Assembly: GCA_035301485.1 (NCBI GenBank)
Contig: DATGUF010000013.1
Location: forward strand, 1 to 64,000
Length of the DNA: 64,000 nt
Reading direction: 5' to 3'
Origin: CALEAR01 sp035301485
GTDB taxonomy: Bacteria > Pseudomonadota > Gammaproteobacteria > Pseudomonadales > Alcanivoracaceae
Below, in pieces: positions 1-8,462 of the stretch (positions are counted from its first letter, which is position 1; the number at the start of each line of letters is the position of its first letter). Made by a program: the position numbers and the translations under genes. The notes beneath the pieces are model-generated. The model searched no databases, had not been told where the DNA came from, and saw only the letters and a program-made list of their open reading frames with translations.

Positions 1-49
1 TGTCGAAGGGCGGAAAGCCCGTAAACACCTGATTTTGGGAACGAATTGC

Positions 50-478
50 ATGAAAACCTTCAGCGCAAAACCGGATAGCGTACAGCGCGACTGGTACGTG
101 GTTGACGCCGCAGATAAAACTCTCGGCCGTCTGGCTAGTGAGATTGCCACCCGTTTACGTGGTAAGCACAAGCCTGAGTACACACCGCATGTAGATACCG
201 GTGATTATATTGTTGTTGTGAACGCTGAGAAAGTGCGTGTCACAGGCAACAAAACTACGCAAAAAACATATTACCGTCACTCTGGTTTTCCAGGTGGCTT
301 GAAAACAACGAACTTTGAAGAGCTCATCGAGAAGCACCCTGAGCGTGCTATCGAGTTTGCCGTTAAAGGCATGATGCCACGTAACCCGCTGGGTCGTGCT
401 ATGCTGAGCAAGCTAAAAGTATATGCTGGTAATGAGCACCCACACACTGCTCAGCAACCGCAAGCGTTAGATATTTAA
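50..478 (+). CDS. rplM: 50S ribosomal protein L13
   Basis: Ribosomal protein L13 of the large subunit, an early 23S rRNA-binding assembly protein. The 142-residue protein has the normal length for the family and the conserved features Y-x-V-D-A near residue 15, LGRLAS near 25, H-K-P-x-Y-T-P-H near 40 and the MMPRNPLGR stretch near 105. An upstream in-frame TTG at 35 would add five residues, but the ATG at 50 gives the family's usual N-terminus (MKTFSAKP) and has GGGA just upstream. The gene is followed after 11 bases by rpsI, the universal partner, so the two are co-transcribed. The promoter lies left of the window. Confidence 0.97.
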   Translation: MKTFSAKPDSVQRDWYVVDAADKTLGRLASEIATRLRGKHKPEYTPHVDTGDYIVVVNAEKVRVTGNKTTQKTYYRHSGFPGGLKTTNFEELIEKHPERAIEFAVKGMMPRNPLGRAMLSKLKVYAGNEHPHTAQQPQALDI

Positions 479-489
479 AGGGGTTATTG

Positions 490-885
490 ATGGCAACTGC
501 ATCCACTAGTTATGGTACTGGTCGTCGTAAGAGATCCAGTGCACGCGTTTTTCTTCGTCCTGGTAGCGGCAATATTACGATCAACGGTCGTACGATTGAA
601 GAGTACTTTGGTCGTGAAACGTCACGTATGATCGTTCGTCAGCCCCTAGAATTGACCGAAAACACCGACAGCTTCGATGTTTACGTCACCGTTTCAGGTG
701 GTGGTAACAGCGGTCAGGCGGGCGCCATTCGTCACGGTATTACTCGTGCACTTATGGAGTACGACGAAACACTAAGAGCTCCATTACGCAGTGCAGGTTA
801 CGTAACTCGTGATGCAAGAGCTGTTGAGCGTAAGAAAGTAGGCTTGAAGAAAGCGCGTAAGCGTCCTCAGTTCTCCAAGCGTTAA
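490..885 (+). CDS. rpsI: 30S ribosomal protein S9
   Basis: Ribosomal protein S9 of the small-subunit head. Its C-terminal tail reaches the P-site tRNA. The protein is 131 residues, as expected. It shows the YGTGRRK(R/S) N-terminal motif, SGGGNSGQAGAIRHGI in the middle and the basic tail ending KRPQFSKR, whose last arginine contacts tRNA in known structures. The ATG at 490 with AAGGGG upstream is preferred over a TTG three bases earlier. It is the second gene of the rplM-rpsI pair and is closed by a strong terminator. Confidence 0.97.
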   Translation: MATASTSYGTGRRKRSSARVFLRPGSGNITINGRTIEEYFGRETSRMIVRQPLELTENTDSFDVYVTVSGGGNSGQAGAIRHGITRALMEYDETLRAPLRSAGYVTRDARAVERKKVGLKKARKRPQFSKR

Positions 886-905
886 GCGCTCAGAACCAAA
901 CAAAA

Positions 906-934
906 AAGCTCAACTTCTTGGTTGGGCTTTTTTT
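906..934 (+). terminator. Rho-independent terminator after rpsI
   Basis: Nine-base arms (906-914 and 921-929, one G-T pair) enclose a short loop, followed by a run of seven T. It lies 20 bases after the rpsI stop and separates the ribosomal operon from the bc1 operon. Confidence 0.85.
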
Positions 935-988
935 GTGTCTGTAAGTTCGTGAATCTTGAGTGATAGGGCTATTCGGCAAGTCTTTGAC

Positions 989-1017
989 TTGTAAGGCCCC
1001 TGCTAATTCACTACAAT
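989..1017 (+). promoter_or_regulatory. Candidate sigma-70 promoter for petABC
   Basis: TTGTAA (989-994) and TACAAT (1012-1017) are separated by 17 bases. A start near 1024 would give a leader of about 75 bases before petA. This is inferred from consensus match only. Confidence 0.45.
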
Positions 1018-1099
1018 TCATGCCACCTTGTTCTGCCTAGAACACTGGGATGAGCCCAGTAAAATTGCCCGAGCATGGGATCCAGGGGAGATCTATCCA

Positions 1100-1693
1100 A
1101 TGAATAATGACGGCGTAAATAAAAGCCGGCGCACCTTCCTCATCGGCGTGACATCTGCTGTCGGCGCTGTAGGGGTTGTTGGTGCTGCGGTACCTTTTGT
1201 AAAGTCTTGGCAACCTAGTGCGCGCGCTGAAAACGCAGGTGCGCCGGTTGAAGTTGATGTAAGTAAGCTAGAAGCGGGCCAGCGAGTTGTTCGTGAGTGG
1301 CGTGGACAACCTATTTGGGTAGTTCGTCGTACAGAGGCAATGCTAGAAGGCCTCAAGAAAATGGCAACGAGCGGCAAGTTAAGCGATCCAGATTCGGGTG
1401 TAACAAACCAACAGCCTGAATACGCACGTAACGAATTCCGTTCTATTAAGCCAGAAATTTTGGTGCTAATAGGGGTGTGTACTCACTTAGGTTGTTCGCC
1501 AACCCTAGAAGCTGAGCCAACAGTACAACTAGAACAGGGTGGTTTCTTCTGCCCTTGTCATGGCTCTATGTTTGATTTTGCCGGGCGTGTTTATCGTAGT
1601 GTGCCTGCACCCACGAACCTAGTGGTGCCCCCGCACTCTTATCTCAACGATAATCTGATCATCATCGGCTCTGAAGAAGGAGAGACAGCATGA
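1100..1693 (+). CDS. petA: Ubiquinol-cytochrome c reductase, Rieske iron-sulfur subunit
   Basis: Rieske [2Fe-2S] subunit of the cytochrome bc1 complex. It takes the first electron from ubiquinol at the Qo site and passes it to cytochrome c1. The 197-residue protein has a twin-arginine signal (SRRTFLIG, residues 9-16) leading into one membrane anchor. Its cluster-binding boxes are CTHLGC (127-132) and CPCHGS (151-156), both with all Cys/His ligands. The open frame extends 24 codons further upstream, but the ATG at 1100 follows GGGGAG and puts the twin-arginine motif at the correct distance. The stop overlaps the petB start by four bases (ATGA), indicating translational coupling. Confidence 0.96.
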   Translation: MNNDGVNKSRRTFLIGVTSAVGAVGVVGAAVPFVKSWQPSARAENAGAPVEVDVSKLEAGQRVVREWRGQPIWVVRRTEAMLEGLKKMATSGKLSDPDSGVTNQQPEYARNEFRSIKPEILVLIGVCTHLGCSPTLEAEPTVQLEQGGFFCPCHGSMFDFAGRVYRSVPAPTNLVVPPHSYLNDNLIIIGSEEGETA

Positions 1694-2994
1694 TCAAGAG
1701 AATGTTTGCAGGCACAATGGAGTGGGTTGACGCTCGTTTGCCTGTTACGCGTGCGTTTGAAACGCATATGTCGAAGTATTATGCCCCGAAGAACTTTAAC
1801 TTCTGGTACTACTTCGGCGTTCTCTCCATGGTAGTGCTAGTAAACCAGCTTGTTACTGGTATTTGGCTCACCATGTTTTACTCCCCCACCGATGCGTTCG
1901 CTTCTGTTGAATACATCATGCGAGACGTGCAGTTTGGGTGGTTGATACGTTATATGCACGCAGTGGGTGCTTCGGCATTCTTCGCGGTAGTGTATTTACA
2001 CATGTTCCGCGGCTTAATGTATGGCTCTTATAAGCCACCCAGAGAGCTCGTGTGGATTTGTGGTATGCTTATTTACCTCGCGCTAATGGCTGAGGGTTTC
2101 CTCGGTTACGTATTGCCATGGGGTAACATGTCTTACTGGGGTGCTCAGGTAATTATTTCATTAGCTGAAGCTATTCCATTCCAGGTGATTCCTTTTGTAG
2201 GCGCAGAACAAGCAGCAGGCTGGGGTGAAGCCCTAACCACTTGGGTGCGTGGCGACTACTTGTTGTCTGATGCCACCGTTAACAAGTTCTTTGCTTTGCA
2301 CGTTGTAGCTATTCCATTGGTGCTTGTGGCGTTAGTGGTATTGCATATTTTAGCGTTGCACGAAGTGGGTTCTAACAACCCCGATGGTATCGAAATTAAA
2401 GCAACTAAAGATGAGAACGGTGTGCCGCTAGATGGTATTCCATTCCACCCTTACTACAGTGTTAAAGACTTAGTAGGTATTGTTGTTTTCTTAATGGTAT
2501 TTGCATTCGTCATCTTCTTCTTCCCTGATGGTGGCGGCTACTTTATCGAAAGGCCAAACTTCGAACCTGCTAACCCGTTAGCAACTCCGGACCATATTGC
2601 GCCGGTGTGGTACTACGGCCCTTACTACGCCATGTTGCGTGCCACTACCTTTAGCTTCTTGTTAGATGCTAAATCTTGGGGCTTGATCGTGATGGGCGGT
2701 GGTATCGCAGTGTTGTTCGTGTTGCCATGGCTAGATCGCCATCCTGTAAACTCTATTCGTTACAAAGGTTGGTTTAGCAAAATCACCCTGTGGTTGTTTG
2801 CTATCTTCTTCTTAGCGCTTGGTTACCTTGGTACTCAGCCAGCGGATAATAGCTTCCTAGGGTTGAGCTTCACTAAGTGGGCGCAGATAGGAACTTTCTA
2901 CTACTTTATCTACTTCCTAGTGTTGTTGCCCTTTGGCCACCGCTTCGAAAAGTCCAAACCAGTGCCAACGCGCGTAACAGGGGGTAAGGCATGA
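1690..2994 (+). CDS. petB: Ubiquinol-cytochrome c reductase, cytochrome b
   Basis: Cytochrome b of the bc1 complex, the membrane core carrying two b hemes and both quinone sites. At 434 residues it is the full-length one-chain form, not split as in b6f. Paired histidines lie in the second and fourth helices (YMHAVGAS...VYLHMFRG and FALHVVAI...VLHILALH). The Qo-site motif reads PVWY (about residue 300) rather than mitochondrial PEWY. PVWY is, as I recall, the form usual in beta- and gammaproteobacteria. The gene overlaps petA and petC by four bases on each side. Confidence 0.97.
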   Translation: MIKRMFAGTMEWVDARLPVTRAFETHMSKYYAPKNFNFWYYFGVLSMVVLVNQLVTGIWLTMFYSPTDAFASVEYIMRDVQFGWLIRYMHAVGASAFFAVVYLHMFRGLMYGSYKPPRELVWICGMLIYLALMAEGFLGYVLPWGNMSYWGAQVIISLAEAIPFQVIPFVGAEQAAGWGEALTTWVRGDYLLSDATVNKFFALHVVAIPLVLVALVVLHILALHEVGSNNPDGIEIKATKDENGVPLDGIPFHPYYSVKDLVGIVVFLMVFAFVIFFFPDGGGYFIERPNFEPANPLATPDHIAPVWYYGPYYAMLRATTFSFLLDAKSWGLIVMGGGIAVLFVLPWLDRHPVNSIRYKGWFSKITLWLFAIFFLALGYLGTQPADNSFLGLSFTKWAQIGTFYYFIYFLVLLPFGHRFEKSKPVPTRVTGGKA

Positions 2995-3641
2995 GACAGT
3001 TAAGCGTAGTTTTACTCGGAGCAATTGCATTATTGCTCTCGCCTGTGAGCATGGCTGAAAACATGCACAAAGCGAACATTGATATTTCCGATAAGGTGTC
3101 GCAACAGCGTGGTGCACAGATTTTTGTGAACAACTGTATGGGGTGTCACTCCTTACAGTTTTTACGCTACGGTCGTATGGCTGAAGATTTAAATATGCCA
3201 GAAGACTTAGTGCTACAAAATCTGAACTTCGTTAGCGAGCAAATCGGTGACACAATGGAAAACGCAATGCCGAAGAAGGCTGCGGAAGAGTGGTTTGGTG
3301 CAGCACCACCAGATCTCTCCCTTGTGGCACGTTTGCGTACACCAGATTGGGTATACTCTTATTTAATTGGTTTCTATGAGGACGAGTCTCGTCCTTATGG
3401 CTACAATAACCATGTGTTCCCTATGGTAGGTATGCCGCACGTATTGGCTGGCATGGAAGAAGAGTTGGGTGAAGAAGGTTTCAGAGAAGCCATGCTTGAT
3501 CTTACTAACTTCCTTGTTTATGCCGCGGAACCGATTCAAGAGCGTCGTAAGGAATTAGGTATTTATGTACTGCTCTTCCTTGCGATCTTGTTGATTCCAA
3601 CCTACTTGTTGAAGCGCGAATATTGGCAAGACGTTAAGTAA
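2991..3641 (+). CDS. petC: Ubiquinol-cytochrome c reductase, cytochrome c1
   Basis: Cytochrome c1 of the bc1 complex, passing electrons to soluble cytochrome c. The 216-residue protein has a Sec signal (cleavage after about residue 22), the covalent heme site CMGCH (49-53), a probable Met axial ligand in the FPMVGMPHVL segment and one C-terminal helix ending LLKREYWQDVK. It is shorter than typical gammaproteobacterial c1 (about 245-260). The region after GMPHVLAG, which in Pseudomonas carries a cysteine-containing insertion, is replaced here by a short acidic segment. Last gene of petABC, followed by a terminator. Confidence 0.95.
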   Translation: MRQLSVVLLGAIALLLSPVSMAENMHKANIDISDKVSQQRGAQIFVNNCMGCHSLQFLRYGRMAEDLNMPEDLVLQNLNFVSEQIGDTMENAMPKKAAEEWFGAAPPDLSLVARLRTPDWVYSYLIGFYEDESRPYGYNNHVFPMVGMPHVLAGMEEELGEEGFREAMLDLTNFLVYAAEPIQERRKELGIYVLLFLAILLIPTYLLKREYWQDVK

Positions 3642-3667
3642 TTCGTCTCAACCAGTATGCGTAAAAG

Positions 3668-3704
3668 GGGGCAGTTACTGAGAAGTAACTGCCTCTTTGT
3701 TTCT
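3668..3704 (+). terminator. Rho-independent terminator after petC
   Basis: Perfect ten-base arms (3670-3679 / 3684-3693) with a GAGA loop, followed by a T-rich tail. It ends the petABC transcript ahead of sspA. Confidence 0.85.
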
Positions 3705-3731
3705 TAAATTTAGCCTTTGGAGGCGTATAAA

Positions 3732-4367
3732 GTGGCTGCAGCAGCAAAACGTTCCTCAATGACTTTTTATTCTTCTCCCACAGACCATTACTGCCATCGT
3801 GTACGTATCGTACTGGCAGAAAAAGGTGTGGCAGTTGATATTATCGATGTGGAGCAGGGTAATGAGCCCGAAGATTTGGCTTCCCTAAACCCTTACAACG
3901 AGGTACCAACCCTAGTGGATAGAGAGCTCACTCTTTATGAACCAGGCGTGATCATGGAATACCTCGACGAACGTTTCCCACATCCTCCTCTGTTGCCGGT
4001 TTACCCTGTTACCCGTGGCCAGTGTCGCTTGTACATCCACCGCATTGAGCGCGACTGGTGTGCACACGTGGATGCCATTGTGGCGGGTAAAGAAAAAGCA
4101 GCAGAATTAAACAAACACAGAAAAGCTCTGCGTGACGGCTTAATCACCATCGCTCCTATTTTTGAAGAAATGCCTTACTTTATGAGCGAAGATTTTACCT
4201 TGGTGGATTGTGCGCTCGCTCCTATCTTATGGCGCTTGCCTGAATTAGGAATTGAACTCCCCGCTAAGCAAGCGAAGCCGTTGCTAGAATATGCTGAGCG
4301 TTTGTTCCAACGTGATAGCTTCCAAGCGAGCTTGACCGAAGCTGAGCGTGAAATGCGCGGGCTTTAA
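3732..4367 (+). CDS. sspA: Stringent starvation protein A (GST-fold)
   Basis: RNA polymerase-associated protein of the glutathione-S-transferase fold that lacks GST activity. In E. coli it lowers H-NS in stationary phase, and in other gammaproteobacteria it affects virulence and stress genes. The 211-residue protein has the thioredoxin-like N-domain (FYSSPTDHYCHRVRIVLAEKG), the PTLVDR turn and the surface PHPPLLPVYPV pocket typical of SspA, then an all-helical C-domain. The GTG at 3732 is chosen because GGAGG lies eight bases upstream; the TTG at 3717 has no ribosome site. sspB follows after 15 bases. Confidence 0.93.
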   Translation: MAAAAKRSSMTFYSSPTDHYCHRVRIVLAEKGVAVDIIDVEQGNEPEDLASLNPYNEVPTLVDRELTLYEPGVIMEYLDERFPHPPLLPVYPVTRGQCRLYIHRIERDWCAHVDAIVAGKEKAAELNKHRKALRDGLITIAPIFEEMPYFMSEDFTLVDCALAPILWRLPELGIELPAKQAKPLLEYAERLFQRDSFQASLTEAEREMRGL

Positions 4368-4382
4368 AAGCAGGAGAAAGCA

Positions 4383-4790
4383 GTGAGTAATCCATTTACG
4401 ACCACGTCAAAAAGGCCATATTTGCTTCGCGCAATACATGAATGGCTATGCGATAACGATTTAACGAGCCATGTGCTAGTTGATGCGGAGTATCCAGGTG
4501 TGGACGTGCCATGGGATTTTGTTGAAAACGGGCAAATAGTACTCAATATATCGCCCACGGCGGTGAGTAATTTCTCGGCTGACAACGAAGGGCTCTCATT
4601 CTCTGCTCGATTTGGTGGTGTACCAACGGGCATTTATGTGCCGGTAAATGCAGTAGTAGCAATATTTGCTCGTGAAAATAACAGCGAAGGGATGGTGTTT
4701 CCGCCTGTGGAGCCGCCATTTCAACCCGATCCGGATCCTAACGACGATCCACCTTCCCCGCAGCCACCTACACTAAGGGTGGTGAAGTAA
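4383..4790 (+). CDS. sspB: ClpXP adaptor SspB
   Basis: Adaptor that binds ssrA-tagged peptides released by trans-translation and hands them to ClpXP. The 135-residue protein has the folded substrate-binding domain (about 1-108, with SARFGG and IYVPVNAVVAIFARE), a disordered acidic/proline linker (110-128) and a C-terminal ClpX-docking tail ending PTLRVVK (129-135), matching the XB motif of characterised SspB. It starts at GTG 4383 with AGGAG upstream. Co-transcribed with sspA. Confidence 0.95.
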   Translation: MSNPFTTTSKRPYLLRAIHEWLCDNDLTSHVLVDAEYPGVDVPWDFVENGQIVLNISPTAVSNFSADNEGLSFSARFGGVPTGIYVPVNAVVAIFARENNSEGMVFPPVEPPFQPDPDPNDDPPSPQPPTLRVVK

Positions 4791-4797
4791 CACTAAG

Positions 4798-4828
4798 GCC
4801 CCAAAAGAAATTTTGGGGCTTTTTCTTG
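4798..4828 (+). terminator. Terminator after sspB
   Basis: Perfect nine-base arms (4798-4806 / 4811-4819) with a GAAA loop, followed by TTTTT. It lies immediately after the sspB stop. Confidence 0.85.
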
Positions 4829-4851
4829 TGCAGTGATATATTGAAGAAGAT

Positions 4852-4886
4852 AAAAAAACCAGGCTCCATAGGAGGTCTGGTTTTTT
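4852..4886 (-). terminator. Terminator for the glutamate dehydrogenase gene
   Basis: Stem CCAGG-CTCC / GGAG-G-TCTGG with one bulge, flanked by A7 on the left and T6 on the right, so it can act in both directions. Read on the minus strand it sits about 25 bases after the gdhA stop. Confidence 0.75.
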
Positions 4887-4912
4887 GTGCGTTAAGCAGG
4901 GGGGGTTAGCTA

Positions 4913-6196
4913 TCAACCACCACGTAGCTTGGCAGCCTCTAGAATGCGCGTGCAAGCCGCGATAAACGCAGCGGTGCGCAAAGACACTTGGTGCTCTTCA
5001 GCGGTGGCTGAAAGCCTTGCATAGGCGTCACGCATGATAATGCCCAAGCGTTCGTTAACTTCTTCCTCAGACCAATAGTAATTGGCAAGGTTTTGTACCC
5101 ACTCAAAGTAACTCACGGTTACGCCACCAGCGTTAGCAAGCACGTCTGGTACAACACGGATGCCTTTCTCTTTAAGAATGTCATCGGCTTCAGGAGTGGT
5201 AGGGCCGTTAGCCCCTTCAACAATCACTTTGGCCTGTACTTTCTGCGCATTGTTAACATTAATTTGGCTTGCGAGTGCTGCAGGGATCAAAATGTCGCAC
5301 TCTAAGCTCCAGAAATCATCGCTAGCAATGGTTTCGCAGTTAGCAGCACCGGCTACACCGCCTGTTTTGCGAACTTGCTCTAGTACGGCAGGTACATCTA
5401 AACCATCAGCGTTATAAATAGTGCCTGTGTGGTCTTGTACGGCAATTACTGAAGCGCCGGCTTCATGCAAGAGCCTGCCCGCTATGCCGCCCACGTTACC
5501 GAAGCCTTGCACACAAACGCGTGCGCCTTCGAGGGAAATATTAGCATCGCGAGCAGCTTCGGAGGCAATAATAAATACGCCGCGGCCAGTGGATTCTACA
5601 CGGCCTAAGCTACCGCCTAAGGGGATGGGTTTACCGGTAACAATACCAGGAGTGTGCTCACCTACCTTTTTCGAGTAGCTGTCCATCATCCACGCCATGG
5701 TTTGGCCTGTGGCGTTAATGTCGGGCCCAGGAATATCTTCTTTGGTGCCAATGATGGGTGAAATTTCTTCGGTGTAGCGGCGCGTAACACGCTCCATTTC
5801 GGTGGCAGAGTAATTGCGAGGATCAATGCGCACACTGCCTTTCGCGCCGCCATAGGGCAGGCCTACAACAGCGGTTTTAATCGACATCCAAGCAGAAAGA
5901 GCCATGGTTTCTGACAGTGTAACGTCTTGGTGGAAACGCACTCCGCCTTTACCAGGCCCGCAGCTTAAGTCGTGTTGTACACGGTAAGCTTCAAAGTGCT
6001 CAATGCGACCATCGTCCATTTTAACTGGCAAATTGACAATTAAAGTGCGCTCAGGTTGCTTTAGTGTTTCAACCCACTCGGTCAAGTCGCCTAAGTATGG
6101 GGTTACCCGGTCTACCTGCTCTAAAAAAACTACCCAAGGGCCAGGGTTGTCTGGGTTTAAATAAGAGGGCAAAGGCTGCGATGACTTTTGTGACAT
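4913..6196 (-). CDS. gdhA: Glu/Leu/Phe/Val-type dehydrogenase (glutamate dehydrogenase)
   Basis: Amino-acid dehydrogenase of the 420-residue hexameric class, most likely interconverting glutamate and 2-oxoglutarate. The 427-residue protein has the substrate-domain motif GPGKGGVRFHQDVTLSE, the catalytic-lysine motif PYGGAKGS and a C-terminal Rossmann domain beginning at GVFIIASEAA with VQGFGNVGG. The frame extends 28 codons upstream, but MSQKSSQ at 6196 has AAGG upstream and gives the usual N-terminus. Cofactor preference cannot be read reliably, and a leucine or related dehydrogenase remains possible. It stands alone between sspAB and a cation transporter. Confidence 0.88.
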   Translation of the reverse strand: MSQKSSQPLPSYLNPDNPGPWVVFLEQVDRVTPYLGDLTEWVETLKQPERTLIVNLPVKMDDGRIEHFEAYRVQHDLSCGPGKGGVRFHQDVTLSETMALSAWMSIKTAVVGLPYGGAKGSVRIDPRNYSATEMERVTRRYTEEISPIIGTKEDIPGPDINATGQTMAWMMDSYSKKVGEHTPGIVTGKPIPLGGSLGRVESTGRGVFIIASEAARDANISLEGARVCVQGFGNVGGIAGRLLHEAGASVIAVQDHTGTIYNADGLDVPAVLEQVRKTGGVAGAANCETIASDDFWSLECDILIPAALASQINVNNAQKVQAKVIVEGANGPTTPEADDILKEKGIRVVPDVLANAGGVTVSYFEWVQNLANYYWSEEEVNERLGIIMRDAYARLSATAEEHQVSLRTAAFIAACTRILEAAKLRGG

Positions 6197-6373
6197 GGTA
6201 GAAACCTTAAGTGTTAATGATTGGGGATGGCAGTATAACGATGAAAAATGGCTGCCAAGTCTTATAAAATTTAACTCCAAAGTAGTTGGTGAAAAAAACG
6301 GAGTTTCTGCTGCAATTGCCTGTTTAATGAACTAATGCAATACAGACAACCGAGGAACTTTAGCGATTAACGA

Positions 6374-6397
6374 GCCGCTAGACAAGTGCCTAGCGGC
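6374..6397. repeat. Inverted repeat in the gdhA / CDF intergenic region
   Basis: Eight-base arms (6374-6381 and 6390-6397) around an eight-base spacer. It lacks a T-run on the minus-strand 3' side, so it is not a classical terminator for the cation transporter gene. The rest of 6197-6442 shows nothing else recognisable. Confidence 0.4.
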
Positions 6398-6442
6398 AAA
6401 AAAGTTGGTGTTTAAGGGCTAATTTTTGACAAAATGTGTGTA

Positions 6443-7624
6443 CTAATAGGTGCTCGTTTTGGTGTCTGTAAGGCTAACAGGTTCGCCAAAATACAGTTTT
6501 ACATCACCTATATATTGCAGATGCGAAGTTGCTTTTAATAAGCGTTGGTTGAGTTGCTGAGCATGTGTCGCATCTTGGAAATCATCCAGAGGCAGCAAAA
6601 TATCCACATAAATTTGGTTGGCCAAATAATGTAGTGCCATGGTGCTGAGGTACTTGTCGTCGATGATGCCTTGCCATGCCTTGCGCAACGCAGCTACTAC
6701 ATCACGACGCAATGGCAGAGTGAGGTCTGTTTTGTAAATGGAATCATCTTCTGGGTCGATGTGCACGGTGACATCAGTAACCTCTGTAATTGAACGAATT
6801 AATTTCATGCGCACATATTCGCTGATTTGGTGGCCTTCAGACACGCTGATGCGTGGTTTCACTTCCACGTGCACATCCACCAGAGCATTGCCGCCCATGC
6901 GCCGTGTGCGCAACATATGAACGTCCTTTACGCCTTCTACTTCGCTAATAATGTTGCGTATGGCTTTTACTTTTTTGGGCTCTAGCGCGGTGTCGATGAG
7001 TTCAAGCATGGCTTGTTTGCCTTGGTCCCAACCAATGCGTGCAATCATGATAGCCACAATGATTGAGGCAATGATATCGAGGTAAATGAAGCCAATGAGG
7101 CTACCCGCCACACCGATTAACACGACAACAGAAGAAATGGCATCTGAGCGGTGATGCCACGCATTTGCGTGGAGCAAACCAGATTTGTGGCGCTTTGCCA
7201 TGCGCATGGTGTATTGATAGAGGCCTTCGTTGGCGACGATGGAAATAAAGGCAATGATGAGTACAAACGATGAGGGGGTTAACAAAGCGCTTGGATCAAT
7301 AATGCGCTGGCTGGCGTCGTAAACGATGCCGAAAGCGGTAACGAGCAGCACCAAAGCGAGAGCTACGGTGAAAACGGTTTCAATACGGCCATGGCCATAA
7401 GGGTGCTCTCTATCTGCTGGCATGTTCGTGTAACGGGAGGCCACCCACACCATGACGTCGGTGCTAATGTCAGCTAAAGAGTGAATACCATCGGAGACGA
7501 GAGAGTGTGATTGGCCGATAATACCAAAGAGAATCTTGATAACCGTGAGGAAGGCGTTAACAAGAATTCCCACGATGCTTGTGTTGCGCATCGCTGCGGC
7601 GCGTTGGGAAGCTTCAGAAGACAT
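6443..7624 (-). CDS. Cation diffusion facilitator family transporter
   Basis: Inner-membrane divalent metal efflux protein (CDF family, FieF/MamM-like) exchanging Zn2+, Fe2+ or similar for protons. The 393-residue protein has six predicted helices in the first 210 residues. Metal-site residues include H48-SLA-D52 in the helix-2 region and an H-x-x-x-D in the fifth helix (HHRSDAISS). HPYGHGRIE follows helix 2. The C-terminal cytoplasmic domain is longer than in E. coli FieF and contains a further His-rich stretch. The metal cannot be assigned. The ATG has GAGGGG upstream. Confidence 0.9.
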   Translation of the reverse strand: MSSEASQRAAAMRNTSIVGILVNAFLTVIKILFGIIGQSHSLVSDGIHSLADISTDVMVWVASRYTNMPADREHPYGHGRIETVFTVALALVLLVTAFGIVYDASQRIIDPSALLTPSSFVLIIAFISIVANEGLYQYTMRMAKRHKSGLLHANAWHHRSDAISSVVVLIGVAGSLIGFIYLDIIASIIVAIMIARIGWDQGKQAMLELIDTALEPKKVKAIRNIISEVEGVKDVHMLRTRRMGGNALVDVHVEVKPRISVSEGHQISEYVRMKLIRSITEVTDVTVHIDPEDDSIYKTDLTLPLRRDVVAALRKAWQGIIDDKYLSTMALHYLANQIYVDILLPLDDFQDATHAQQLNQRLLKATSHLQYIGDVKLYFGEPVSLTDTKTSTY

Positions 7625-7679
7625 AATCCCCTCAATTAATATTGGTGGTGTTGAAGGGCGCTATGGTAACACGAAGCAT

Positions 7680-7706
7680 CAAAAAGAGCCCTTGAGGGCT
7701 CTCAAG
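7680..7706 (-). terminator. Terminator of zapG (yhcB)
   Basis: AGAGCCCT/AGGGCTCT stem (7685-7702), followed on the minus strand by a T-run, ten bases after the gene's stop. Confidence 0.8.
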
Positions 7707-7714
7707 AAAATTAT

Positions 7715-8272
7715 TTAATCCGCCTTGCTTTTTACACTAGCAGCATGGTTTTTAGCCAAAAATTCCTCAGCGTAATCGAGAGGCTGCTCTAAATCTGTGG
7801 GCTCAGTGGTTGTTTCTGTTTTAGTTAAATCCACAGGCGTGAAAAGCGGCGTTTTAGGGGGTTGGTGTTGTAAGCCAAAATCTTCAGCGAGGGTGCCTTT
7901 CGCAGTGGGGGCATAATCCAAAGGTTGTTGTATTGGGGCTGGGGCACGTTCACCAGGGTAGCCTGGCAAGTTATCCATAGCGCTCGACATGGCTAAATTG
8001 CGGCCTTGCTCTGTGCACAGGCTACGTGCGCCTTCAGATAACTGTTCATGCACTGCGCGGTAAGAAAAGGTGAGTTGGTTTACGAGTTCTGCAGTGCGCA
8101 GAAAATGCTGGTCTACTTTTTCTTGATGTGCTTTGAGCTGTTGCAGTGCTTCATCGCGCTCTTTCTTTAATCCTTTTTGGCTGCGTGGGCCCGCGAAGGC
8201 AATATACGCAATAAAAAAACCTAGTAGTGCTCCACCAGCAAACAGTAGCGCCATTTGCATGCCAAGACTCAT
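7715..8272 (-). CDS. zapG: DUF1043 membrane protein, ZapG/YhcB family
   Basis: YhcB (ZapG) is an inner-membrane coiled-coil protein linked in E. coli to divisome and cell-envelope coordination. The 185-residue protein has one N-terminal helix (about 7-27), then a charged coiled coil (about 33-85) and a long proline-rich tail. The tail makes it longer than the 133-residue E. coli form. The ATG has AGGAG seven bases upstream. Its setting near zapE, rplM-rpsI and a COG2945 hydrolase is the gene neighbourhood seen in Pseudomonas and E. coli. Confidence 0.85.
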   Translation of the reverse strand: MSLGMQMALLFAGGALLGFFIAYIAFAGPRSQKGLKKERDEALQQLKAHQEKVDQHFLRTAELVNQLTFSYRAVHEQLSEGARSLCTEQGRNLAMSSAMDNLPGYPGERAPAPIQQPLDYAPTAKGTLAEDFGLQHQPPKTPLFTPVDLTKTETTTEPTDLEQPLDYAEEFLAKNHAASVKSKAD

Positions 8273-8462
8273 TTCATACTCCTAAATAAAGCTTCCAAAT
8301 AACGGGATAGCAAAAACAGCAGGGTGATACTTAAGTTGAGTGATGTGTTGCTCTCTCGCGCAAAGTTATTCTTATGTATTCCACCATAGCAGAGGGTAGA
8401 GTCAAGCAGAAATGTTTAACAATTGTTAGAATTCGTACATTCTTTAGCATTAGGAGCTTTAT

